Origin: Chitinophagaceae bacterium
GTDB taxonomy: Bacteria; Bacteroidota; Bacteroidia; Chitinophagales; Chitinophagaceae
Length of the DNA: 64,000 nt
Assembly: GCA_016720565.1 (NCBI GenBank)
Contig: JADKKJ010000001.1
Span: 1,054,001 to 1,118,000, forward strand
Reading direction: 5' to 3'
The notes beneath the pieces were generated by a model. That model was not told the origin of the DNA. It searched no databases and worked only from the letters and a program-made list of their open reading frames with translations. The position numbers and the translations under genes were made by a program. This document shows, in pieces, positions 53,058 to 60,409 of this stretch; position 1 is the first letter of the stretch; every line of letters begins with the position of its first letter.

Positions 53058-53203
53058 CGTAATCTGCTTACCGGCAGGCAGGCCCGTAACTCGGAACTTG
53101 AAACTCGGAACTCGAAACTCGGAACTCGAAACTCGAAACTCGGAACTCGGAACTCGGAACTTGAAACTCGGAACTTGAAACCCGTAACCCAGTACCCTCA
53201 ACT
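53058..53203. repeat. Long heptamer array with a GC-rich element at its left end
   Basis: CGTAATC at 53058, then the element CCGGCAGGCAGGCC (53071-53084), then a continuous run of 7-bp units from 53085 (CGTAACT, CGGAACT, TGAAACT, CGGAACT, CGAAACT and variants) to about 53203, some 17 units with drifting words at the right end (CGTAACC, CAGTACC, CTCAACT). It lies in the divergent fbp/aspartate-kinase spacer and runs up to the kinase -7 box. Confidence 0.88.
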
Positions 53204-53206
53204 TCT

Positions 53207-53214
53207 TACCTTTG
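53207..53214 (+). promoter_or_regulatory. Candidate -7 box for aspartate kinase
   Basis: TACCTTTG, 9 nt before the ATG. The expected -33 region is inside the heptamer array. Confidence 0.45.
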
Positions 53215-53223
53215 CCCCCGATT

Positions 53224-54504
53224 ATGCAAGTATTTAAATTCGGCGGGGCTTCCGTCAATAGTGTGGATAGAATTAAGAACCTGGCTGCCATTCTTGGTCG
53301 GTATAAAGGAGAAAAGTTGATGGTCATCATTTCAGCTATGGGCAAGACCACCAATGCCCTGGAAAAAGTGACGGAGGCTTTTTTTGATGGTCGCAAAGAA
53401 GACGCCCTTCAGTTGTTTCAACAGGTAAAAAAACAACACCTGGATACGGCCAAATTCCTGCTGGTGACCCAGTACCTGCCCTGTGAACATAAGCTGGCCG
53501 ATTTCTTTACTGAAGTGGAATGGCTGTTACATGATAAACCGGTCAGAGATTTTGATTACTATTACGACCAGGTGGTTTGTATCGGCGAATTACTTTCCAC
53601 CACAATTATCAGCGCATATCTTAATGAAAAAGGAATTGCTAATCATTGGCTGGATGTTCGCGATATTTTCCGCACCGATGATGATTTCAGGGATGCAAGT
53701 ATCGATTGGGATTTCACCCTGGACAAAGTGACCCATGGAGTCCTTCCTTTATTCAGGGATCATGACCTGTTGCTCACACAGGGCTTTATTGGCGCTACCG
53801 ATGAAAACGAAAGCACGACGCTTGGAAGAGAAGGCAGCGATTATTCAGCCGCCATATTCGCGAATATGATGGATGCCAAAAAACAAGTGATCTGGAAAGA
53901 TGTGGAATCGGTGATGAATGCAGATCCTAAACAATTCCCTGATGCAACCGCCATTCACGAATTGAATTATAAAGAGGTCATCGAGATGGCCTATTACGGG
54001 GCACAGGTGATACACCCCAAGACCATCAAGCCCCTGCAGAACAAGAATATTCCCCTGCTTGTAAAATGTTTTTTCGATCCCGAACTGGAAGGCACGCTGA
54101 TCCATAATCATCCGATCAAAAATCTTCCACCGATTATTGTGTTAAAAGAAAAGCAGGCCATGGTTAAATTCAGCGTCCGCGATTTTTCTTTTGTGGGCGA
54201 ACATCATATAGGTCAGCTCTATGCGCTGTTTGAAAAATTTCATATCAAACCCAATCTCACGCAGAATGCCGCGATCAGTTTTCTGGCCGTACTGGATGAC
54301 AAACAGGAAAGAATAGAAAAAATGGCATTAGAAGCATCCTCGCTGTTTGATGTGGATGTAATAAAAGGGTTGCAACTGCTAACAATCAGGCATTTCAACG
54401 AGGCTACACTAAAGAGATTCACAAAAGAAAAGTCTATCCTGCTTCGCCAGCAAACTACTGAAACTGTTCAGTTATTGCTGAAATCAAACCAGGATAGATC
54501 CTAA
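53224..54504 (+). CDS. Aspartate kinase
   Basis: 426 aa, monofunctional. First step of lysine, threonine and methionine synthesis. N-terminal FKFGGASVNSV, GFIGATDENESTTLGREGSD with the TTLGR loop, KDVESVMNADP, and two ACT-type regulatory segments in the last ~130 residues (KFSVRDFSFVGEHHIGQLY, then AISFLAVLDDKQERIE). Not fused to homoserine dehydrogenase. ATG 53224 follows the -7 box. Confidence 0.94.
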   Translation: MQVFKFGGASVNSVDRIKNLAAILGRYKGEKLMVIISAMGKTTNALEKVTEAFFDGRKEDALQLFQQVKKQHLDTAKFLLVTQYLPCEHKLADFFTEVEWLLHDKPVRDFDYYYDQVVCIGELLSTTIISAYLNEKGIANHWLDVRDIFRTDDDFRDASIDWDFTLDKVTHGVLPLFRDHDLLLTQGFIGATDENESTTLGREGSDYSAAIFANMMDAKKQVIWKDVESVMNADPKQFPDATAIHELNYKEVIEMAYYGAQVIHPKTIKPLQNKNIPLLVKCFFDPELEGTLIHNHPIKNLPPIIVLKEKQAMVKFSVRDFSFVGEHHIGQLYALFEKFHIKPNLTQNAAISFLAVLDDKQERIEKMALEASSLFDVDVIKGLQLLTIRHFNEATLKRFTKEKSILLRQQTTETVQLLLKSNQDRS

Positions 54505-54522
54505 TTTTATAATCGAGGAATA

Positions 54523-55101
54523 TCAGGTAGGAATTTGAACACAACCTATACCCTGAAATTTAAAAGTACAACAGGGCATTCTTACCCCTGATTTATAATA
54601 CCCATCGGAAGAACCAGTCGTATAGTCTTTTTTCAAGATCAGTTTATAATAAGTTTTAGCACTTCCGGTGGTTCCTGTATCAAACTTTAATACAGGGGTT
54701 GTTACACAATCCTGGCTGGGATCAACCTCATACCTTGGAGTAAAATTTGCCCAGTTGTTCCCATTCCTGCTAATGGCAGCACCAACTACATCACTCCAAA
54801 GAAAACAGTCTCCAAATTGCATTCCCCAATGGCTCAGGTCCTGAACTGTTCCATTTAATCCATTACCAGGATTGGGGTTTCGAACACTCCAAACCCATTC
54901 CCAATTACCCCCTACCAGTGTTTTACTTTCTAAAGTAATTACATAAGCATTACTATTGCAGGCACCTGGTGGAATCACTGGTCTTGAAGTAAGTACTGGA
55001 TCATGATTAGCGGGAAGCGACTGTTTTGATTCACGTTGGCAGCCACAGAATAGTAATCCAATGGCAAATAGACCAAACAAAAGCATTTGCATTTTTTTCA
55101 T
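54523..55101 (-). CDS. Hypothetical lipoprotein, AT-rich gene
   Basis: 192 aa with a lipoprotein signal (LLFCGC, Cys19/21). The mature part has six or more Cys and a repetitive Asn/Gly-rich composition (GGNWEWVWSVRNPNPGNG). No family recognised. The gene and the 178 bp upstream of it look clearly more AT-rich than neighbours, and its codons favour A and T, so recent acquisition is possible. Confidence 0.7.
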   Translation of the reverse strand: MKKMQMLLFGLFAIGLLFCGCQRESKQSLPANHDPVLTSRPVIPPGACNSNAYVITLESKTLVGGNWEWVWSVRNPNPGNGLNGTVQDLSHWGMQFGDCFLWSDVVGAAISRNGNNWANFTPRYEVDPSQDCVTTPVLKFDTGTTGSAKTYYKLILKKDYTTGSSDGYYKSGVRMPCCTFKFQGIGCVQIPT

Positions 55102-55279
55102 GCGAAAAATAATTAAGGGTTAAAAAAATGGTCAATCGCGGAGTTTGAATATTATCTGAAAGAGAAAAATTAAGAAAATAATATCAATTCCTTTAAAAAA
55201 AGGAGAATAAAAACAATCAACTAGTAAAACTACCAATACCTTAAATTAATAATGAAACCTGGAAAATCATTGTCTTCCA

Positions 55280-56455
55280 TCACTCCCCCACCGTTACCGT
55301 CTGCACCATTTTCTTCGCTACATTCTTCTCTCCCACTTTTGCCGGGATCCAACGATCCATTTTTTCCATTCGGTCTATCAGTTCATCCTCGAGATCTTCT
55401 CCCCCTTTCACACCTTTCAATATCTTGAAATTAACCGGAGAGCCATCAATATCTACAATAAATTCTACCTGTACATAGGCTTTTTTTATGCCCTCAGGAA
55501 GAAATGAAGCCAGGTCTTTGCCAAGCTGGTCGAGGTATTTCATAAAGACCTCTCCTCCACCCGGATACTGTGGCCATTGGTTCACCACATCTGCTATATT
55601 GGTCAGTGTACGTGTAACGTGAGGACGTGCTACCCTTTTGTTCACCAGTTTTTCCTCAGCGGTATTTTTAGGTTTTTTAGGGGGCACATCATTGATCAGG
55701 TATTTACCCTTATCATCGATCATCACCACCGGCATCTGCTTATATTTTTCAAAATAATCAAAAGCGTCTTCCATTCTATCCGACCATTTCTTAAGATCCT
55801 GATCATTCCTGGTTAGTCCTTCAAGGAATTTTACACTGCGATCCACATTGAATCGGATCGGGAAGATATGAACAGGAATAAAATCCTGTCCCTGGTCCTT
55901 GGCATGGGCGGCCAATATGTATAATTCATCGATCTGCTGATCGGTGATAGGGATACAACCCACCGTTACGCAGCTGCCATGGATATAGATAGCGCTTCCT
56001 GGTTTCAAAGAATCGCTCAGGATCTTATCAGAAGCATTGGGATAATTAATACCCAGTGAGAGATAATAACTACTGTTGGGATTGAATTCATTGATATAAT
56101 AAAAGCCCTCTGGTACCTGGTAATCCCCTTCCATTCTTTTTGGTCCCAGGGTGCCTGCAAGGGCGCAGACCTTATAGGTTTTGAATAATTTAAAAGGGTC
56201 GGTGACCTTGTCCTTTACCCAGACTTCCATCTGGCTATCGTACTTAAAGGAACGGATATAAATGTATTTTGCCGGCCAGTTAAGTTTTTTTGCCTCAAAT
56301 TGTTTTTGCAGTGTATCCTCTTTTCGCTGCAGGGCCTCATTAGGCCTTGGAAATCCCTTCTGGTAATTGATAAAAGAGGAGACGTTTGGTCCGCCTGGCT
56401 GGGCCATCGCCGACAGGCAGTAAAAAAAGGTAAGTATCAGCAAGGGGATTCTCAT
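55280..56455 (-). CDS. L,D-transpeptidase (YkuD/YafK-like) fused to a TonB C-terminal domain
   Basis: 391 aa. Signal peptide (ending SAMAQ), then a YkuD-type catalytic domain (about 60-205) with the active site HGSCVTVGC (His159, Cys167), and a TonB-C-like domain at about 293-390 starting PQYPGGGEVFMKYLDQL and ending VQTVTVGE. L,D-transpeptidases make 3-3 crosslinks or attach proteins to peptidoglycan; TonB-C domains bind outer-membrane partners. A link between wall and outer membrane is inferred. ATG 56455 is preferred over a TTG one codon upstream. Confidence 0.82.
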   Translation of the reverse strand: MRIPLLILTFFYCLSAMAQPGGPNVSSFINYQKGFPRPNEALQRKEDTLQKQFEAKKLNWPAKYIYIRSFKYDSQMEVWVKDKVTDPFKLFKTYKVCALAGTLGPKRMEGDYQVPEGFYYINEFNPNSSYYLSLGINYPNASDKILSDSLKPGSAIYIHGSCVTVGCIPITDQQIDELYILAAHAKDQGQDFIPVHIFPIRFNVDRSVKFLEGLTRNDQDLKKWSDRMEDAFDYFEKYKQMPVVMIDDKGKYLINDVPPKKPKNTAEEKLVNKRVARPHVTRTLTNIADVVNQWPQYPGGGEVFMKYLDQLGKDLASFLPEGIKKAYVQVEFIVDIDGSPVNFKILKGVKGGEDLEDELIDRMEKMDRWIPAKVGEKNVAKKMVQTVTVGE

Positions 56456-56503
56456 CAATGGAATAGATTTTATTAGCCAAATAAAGATAACGAATTATGT
56501 TAA

Positions 56504-56545
56504 GCTGCTAGCCACTAGCTTTTAGCCGCTAGCTATTGCCCTAAC
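56504..56545. repeat. Heptamer array with GCTnnTA words
   Basis: GCTGCTA, GCCACTA, GCTTTTA, GCCGCTA, GCTATTG (five units) in the spacer between the L,D-transpeptidase start and the hppD end. The word differs from the second array in the same spacer. Confidence 0.65.
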
Positions 56546-56571
56546 ATTTCACACTTATTTATCATAGGCAA

Positions 56572-56627
56572 ACTCCCGACTCCTAACTCCAAACTCCTAA
56601 CTCCTAACTCTTAACTCCTAACTTGTA
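56572..56627. repeat. Heptamer array with ACTCCTA words
   Basis: Eight units (ACTCCCG, ACTCCTA, ACTCCAA, ACTCCTA, ACTCCTA, ACTCTTA, ACTCCTA, ACTTGTA) ending exactly at the hppD stop. Confidence 0.8.
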
Positions 56628-57767
56628 TTAAAGATTCCCTCTCGCTTCCTGCTCCCGCTCTATCGCTTCAAACAAAGCCTTGAAATTCCCTTTACCAAAA
56701 CTCTTAGCGCCTTTACGCTGTATGATCTCAAAAAATAAGGTAGGCCGGTCCTCTACCGGCTTGGAGAATAGCTGAAGTAAATACCCTTCATTATCCCGAT
56801 CCACTAAAATGCCCAATTCTTTTAAAGGAGCCAGGTCTTCATCAATATGCCCTACCCTGTCCAGCAGGTCATCATAATAGGAAGTGGGCACCTGTAAAAA
56901 TTCCACCCCTCTTGCGCGTAGTTCCAATACCGTCTTCACAATATCATTAGTGGCCAGGGCCACATGCTGCACGCCCTCTCCATTATAAAACTCCAGGTAT
57001 TCTTCCACCTGCGATTTCTTTTTTCCTTCTGCAGGTTCATTGATAGGGAACTTGACAAAACCATTCCCGCTGCTCATTACTTTACTCATAAGGGCGGAGT
57101 ATTCCGTGGAAATATCATTATCGTCGAAGGTGAGGATATTGCGGAAACCCATCACTTCCTCATAGAATTTTACCCAGGGGTTCATCTGGTTCCAGTTCAC
57201 ATTTCCCACGCAATGATCCACATACAGCAAGCCCGTATCTGTTGGCTGGTAATAAGGATTCGACCAGGCCTTGTAACCAGGGAGAAAAACACCCTTATAA
57301 TTTTTTCTTTCAATGAATAAATGCACGGTATCGCCGTAGGTATGAATACCACTGATCACTACTTCCCCATCATTGTCTTTCATTACAGTAGGTTCCATAT
57401 AGGAACTGGCCCCTCTTTTAGTGGTCTCTTCCCAGGCTTTTTTGGCATCTGGCACCCTAAGGGATAAAGATTTTACACCATCTCCATGCATATAGATATG
57501 ATCCGCTATGGCATTATCTTTTTGTATGGGGGTGGTAAGCACAAAGGTCAGTTTGTTCTGCCTTACGGCATAGCTGGCACGGTCCCGGTGACCGGTCTCC
57601 GGACCCAGATAAGCCAGGGCCTGGAATCCAAATGCCGACATATAATAATGGGCAGCCTGCTTGGCATTACCTACATAAAATTCCACGTAATCGGTTCCTT
57701 CAAGGGGAAGAAAATCATTTTCTGAAATAGTATTTGATGCAACGGGAGTTGTTGTTGTTGTGTTCAT
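56628..57767 (-). CDS. hppD: 4-hydroxyphenylpyruvate dioxygenase
   Basis: 379 aa, non-haem iron enzyme. Converts 4-hydroxyphenylpyruvate to homogentisate in tyrosine catabolism. Two vicinal-oxygen-chelate domains; iron ligands in VDHCVGNVN and GEGVQHVAL, with the catalytic C-terminal FFEIIQRKG (Glu) and KSFGKGNFKALFEAIEREQ. ATG 57767 gives a short Thr-rich N-terminus. Homogentisate dioxygenase is not adjacent. Confidence 0.96.
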   Translation of the reverse strand: MNTTTTTPVASNTISENDFLPLEGTDYVEFYVGNAKQAAHYYMSAFGFQALAYLGPETGHRDRASYAVRQNKLTFVLTTPIQKDNAIADHIYMHGDGVKSLSLRVPDAKKAWEETTKRGASSYMEPTVMKDNDGEVVISGIHTYGDTVHLFIERKNYKGVFLPGYKAWSNPYYQPTDTGLLYVDHCVGNVNWNQMNPWVKFYEEVMGFRNILTFDDNDISTEYSALMSKVMSSGNGFVKFPINEPAEGKKKSQVEEYLEFYNGEGVQHVALATNDIVKTVLELRARGVEFLQVPTSYYDDLLDRVGHIDEDLAPLKELGILVDRDNEGYLLQLFSKPVEDRPTLFFEIIQRKGAKSFGKGNFKALFEAIEREQEARGNL

Positions 57768-57815
57768 GGATCTGTTTTTAAAGAATGTGGAAAGAAAGGC
57801 AGAGGAAGGGGACAG

Positions 57816-57914
57816 TTATCCCTTCAGGCGCTTATCCATGGCAAGCGTCTCCATCAAAAGATTAAAATCTTCCCTTTGGTCATCGAAGATCTTATGGGGG
57901 TAGTCGGGAAGCAT
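57816..57914 (-). CDS. Possible 32-residue small ORF upstream of hppD
   Basis: ATG at 57914 to TAA at 57816. The translation, starting MLPDYPHKIFDDQREDFNLL and continuing with helical, charged residues to DKRLKG, looks protein-like. It lies 48 bp before the hppD start on the same strand. It could be a small protein, a leader peptide, or a remnant of a longer gene. No promoter box is obvious. Confidence 0.35.
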   Translation of the reverse strand: MLPDYPHKIFDDQREDFNLLMETLAMDKRLKG

Positions 57915-57974
57915 TGTGGAAGTAAAAATAGATTTTTTTTCAGATACCTGGCTACCTATCCCTCCTTCTACTTC

Positions 57975-58017
57975 CTCAACCCCTCAACCCTGCCTTCCTG
58001 CAGGCAGGCTCTCAACC
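57975..58017. repeat. Octamer repeat holding a GC-rich near-palindrome before purK
   Basis: CTCAACCC twice (57975-57990), then CCTGCC, an 8-nt spacer and GGCAGG (57989-58008), then CTCTCAACC. It lies directly upstream of the purK promoter. Confidence 0.65.
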
Positions 58018-58025
58018 GATCTGCT

Positions 58026-58033
58026 TATCTTCG
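58026..58033 (+). promoter_or_regulatory. -7 box directly before purK
   Basis: TATCTTCG ends 4 bases before the ATG at 58038, implying a leaderless or near-leaderless mRNA. Confidence 0.4.
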
Positions 58034-58037
58034 CCGC

Positions 58038-59156
58038 ATGAAAATCGGCATTCTTGGAGGCGGCCAGCTGGGCAGGATGTTACTGCAGGCCGCGGCAAAT
58101 TATCCTATTGAAACTTTTGTGATGGAAAATGAGGCAGACTGCCCTGCCGCACATCTTTGCCATCATTTTACAAAAGGAGATATCCGAAATTATGAGGACG
58201 TTTATCGTTTCGGCCAGCAGGTGGATGCCCTCACCATAGAGATCGAAAATGTAAATGTGGAAGCGCTGGAAAAATTGGAAATGGAAGGCAAAAAGATCTT
58301 TCCCCGGCCTTCCGTGCTGAGAACCATCAAAGACAAGATCCTCCAGAAAAATTATTACGCTTCTTTCCAGATACCTACCTCCGAATTCGTCGTTACCGAA
58401 AACCATCATGCTGTACAGGCCCTGGCGCATATGCTTCCCATGGTTCAGAAAATGGCTACGGGCGGATATGATGGTAAAGGCGTACAGGTCATAAAAGAAG
58501 CTGACCAGTTGAAGCAGGCCTGGGACCAGCCTTCGGTCATTGAAAAAATGGTGAACATCCGTAAAGAGATCGCCCAGATGGTGGCCATCAATGAAAAAGG
58601 CGAAACAGCGATCTATCCACCGGTAGAAATGATATTCGATCCTTATTTGAACCTGCTGGATTACCAGCTCTGTCCCGCAGAACTGGATCAGAAGACCCGC
58701 TGGAAAGCGGAGGCCATTGCATTGACCGTTGTAAAGAATTTTAATTCCCCCGGCATCTTCGCTATAGAAATGTTTGTAGATGATGAAGGCGATGTTTTGG
58801 TAAATGAGACCGCCCCCCGCGTGCATAATAGTGGTCACCATACCATAGAAGCGCATTATTCTTCCCAGTTCGATATGCTTTGGCGGGTCATACTGGGTTA
58901 TCCACTTGGTAATACCAACGCCATCATGCCTTCTGTCATGGTCAATATCATTGGCGCTGAAAATTATGAAGGCATTGCCAGGTATGAAGGCCTGGATGAG
59001 GTATTAAGGATAGACAACGCTTTTGTTCATATTTATGGAAAGAAGAAAACCAAGCCTGGACGGAAAATGGGACATGTTACCATCCTTGCCCGCGACCGAC
59101 AGGAATTAAGTTTTCAATCCCATAAGGTAAAACAGCTGCTCAGGGTTATTGCCTAG
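58038..59156 (+). CDS. purK: 5-(carboxyamino)imidazole ribonucleotide synthase
   Basis: 372 aa, ATP-grasp enzyme of purine synthesis converting AIR to N5-CAIR. N-terminal GILGGGQLGRMLLQAA, ATP-grasp KMATGGYDGKGVQVI, NETAPRVHNSGHHTIEA and a late GKKKTKPGRKMGHVTIL. ATG 58038 gives the family start; the longer open frame upstream reads through the repeat region. purE is not adjacent. Confidence 0.96.
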   Translation: MKIGILGGGQLGRMLLQAAANYPIETFVMENEADCPAAHLCHHFTKGDIRNYEDVYRFGQQVDALTIEIENVNVEALEKLEMEGKKIFPRPSVLRTIKDKILQKNYYASFQIPTSEFVVTENHHAVQALAHMLPMVQKMATGGYDGKGVQVIKEADQLKQAWDQPSVIEKMVNIRKEIAQMVAINEKGETAIYPPVEMIFDPYLNLLDYQLCPAELDQKTRWKAEAIALTVVKNFNSPGIFAIEMFVDDEGDVLVNETAPRVHNSGHHTIEAHYSSQFDMLWRVILGYPLGNTNAIMPSVMVNIIGAENYEGIARYEGLDEVLRIDNAFVHIYGKKKTKPGRKMGHVTILARDRQELSFQSHKVKQLLRVIA

Positions 59157-59219
59157 CCCCTTATCCGGCCTTAGAACCGTTCATAAAACCTTCATTTATA
59201 GAGAAGGTATCTATTTGTT

Positions 59220-59241
59220 CTGCCGTCAAATCCTTTGGCAG
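59220..59241 (+). promoter_or_regulatory. Hairpin or operator-like inverted repeat upstream of the efflux operon
   Basis: CTGCC and CAAA pair with TTTG and GGCAG around a 3-nt loop, with a 2-nt bulge, 39 nt before the adaptor start. It could be an operator or a leader hairpin. Confidence 0.25.
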
Positions 59242-59279
59242 TATTGAATTATCTTTAAGCCCAGCTTTTACCTACACAC

Positions 59280-60377
59280 ATGAGAATTTTTTATCCTACG
59301 TTGCTTGTCGCCATTCTCCTCTTCTCGATTGGATGTGGCCCTAAAAAAGAAAAAATATCCCCTAACCAGGCAAGCGCAAAAATGCCTCCTCTGAGAGTGG
59401 ATGGTTACCTGGTTAAACCGGAGCTATTCCAGGATCAACTGGAAGTGCCCGGAAATATTGTTGCCAATGAAACCACTGAGATCCATCCGGAAGTTTCGGG
59501 CCGTATTGTTAGCCTGAATATTGTGGAAGGAAGACAGGTTGGAAAAGGAACCGTGCTTGCAAAACTTTATGATGGTGATCTCCGCGCCCAATTGAATAAG
59601 ATACAGGTACAGCTTGCGCTGGCCCAGAAAACAGAAGAAAGACAGGCCCAGTTATTGAAGATCCAGGGCATCAGCCAGCAGGATTATGATATCAGTCTTT
59701 TGCAGGTGAATAACCTTCGTGCAGATATTGGGATACTCGAGACCTCTATTTCAAAAACGGTGGTACGGGCACCATTCTCTGGAAAGATCGGATTGAATAA
59801 AGTAAGTCCGGGCGCTTATGTAAGTCCAGCCTCCGTTTTAGCCACCATCAGCCAGACCGATCAGCTTAAACTTGATTTCACTATTCCTGAAAAATATATA
59901 GGGCAGATCCATATGGGTCAACCGGTAACATTTACCACAGAAGGATCAAAGAAAACCTTCCTGGCAAAAGTAGTGGCCACGGAATCCAATGTAATGGAGA
60001 ACACCCGCAGCTTAACTGTGCGGGCCATGATCTTTGGATCTGATCCCACCCTGCTGGCTGGCGCATTTGCCAAAGTAAAACTGGATTTCGACGCAGACCC
60101 GAATGCGATCCTTATACCAACACAAGCCATACTTCCACAGGCAAGAGGTAAAAAAGTGATCGTTTATAGATCAGGTAAGGCCATTTTCGCGGATGTGATT
60201 ACCGGCGTTCGTGATTCTGCCCGCGTACAGATCATCGACGGACTTACAGCCGGCGATACGATCGTTGTTACAGGGCTATTAAGTGTAAGGCCTGAATCCA
60301 TGATCAAGATCGGGCGTATTGTAAATGAAAAGAAAAAAGACAGCATGGGCACAGGTGGCCCAAAAATGGAGCATTGA
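59280..60377 (+). CDS. RND efflux periplasmic adaptor (membrane-fusion protein)
   Basis: 365 aa lipoprotein (lipobox SIGC, Cys19). Barrel-sandwich halves around LQDQLEVPGN-like PGNIVANETTEIHPEVSGRI and TVVRAPFSGKIGLNKVSPGAY, a coiled-coil hairpin between them (QVQLALAQKTEERQAQLLKI), then beta-barrel and membrane-proximal domains. It connects the RND pump to the outer-membrane channel. First gene of a three-gene operon (32 bp to the pump). Confidence 0.94.
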   Translation: MRIFYPTLLVAILLFSIGCGPKKEKISPNQASAKMPPLRVDGYLVKPELFQDQLEVPGNIVANETTEIHPEVSGRIVSLNIVEGRQVGKGTVLAKLYDGDLRAQLNKIQVQLALAQKTEERQAQLLKIQGISQQDYDISLLQVNNLRADIGILETSISKTVVRAPFSGKIGLNKVSPGAYVSPASVLATISQTDQLKLDFTIPEKYIGQIHMGQPVTFTTEGSKKTFLAKVVATESNVMENTRSLTVRAMIFGSDPTLLAGAFAKVKLDFDADPNAILIPTQAILPQARGKKVIVYRSGKAIFADVITGVRDSARVQIIDGLTAGDTIVVTGLLSVRPESMIKIGRIVNEKKKDSMGTGGPKMEH

Positions 60378-60409
60378 TATGAAGATCTCCAAAACGCTAA
60401 ATTTTTAAA

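Noticed and set aside
53085..53203. CRISPR array
   Set aside because: Units are only 7 bp, contiguous and without unique spacers, and no cas genes are present.
55189..55204. Terminator after the L,D-transpeptidase gene
   Set aside because: The stem TCCTTT/AAAGGA is all A/T with two G/C pairs per arm, in a very AT-rich spacer, and could arise by chance.
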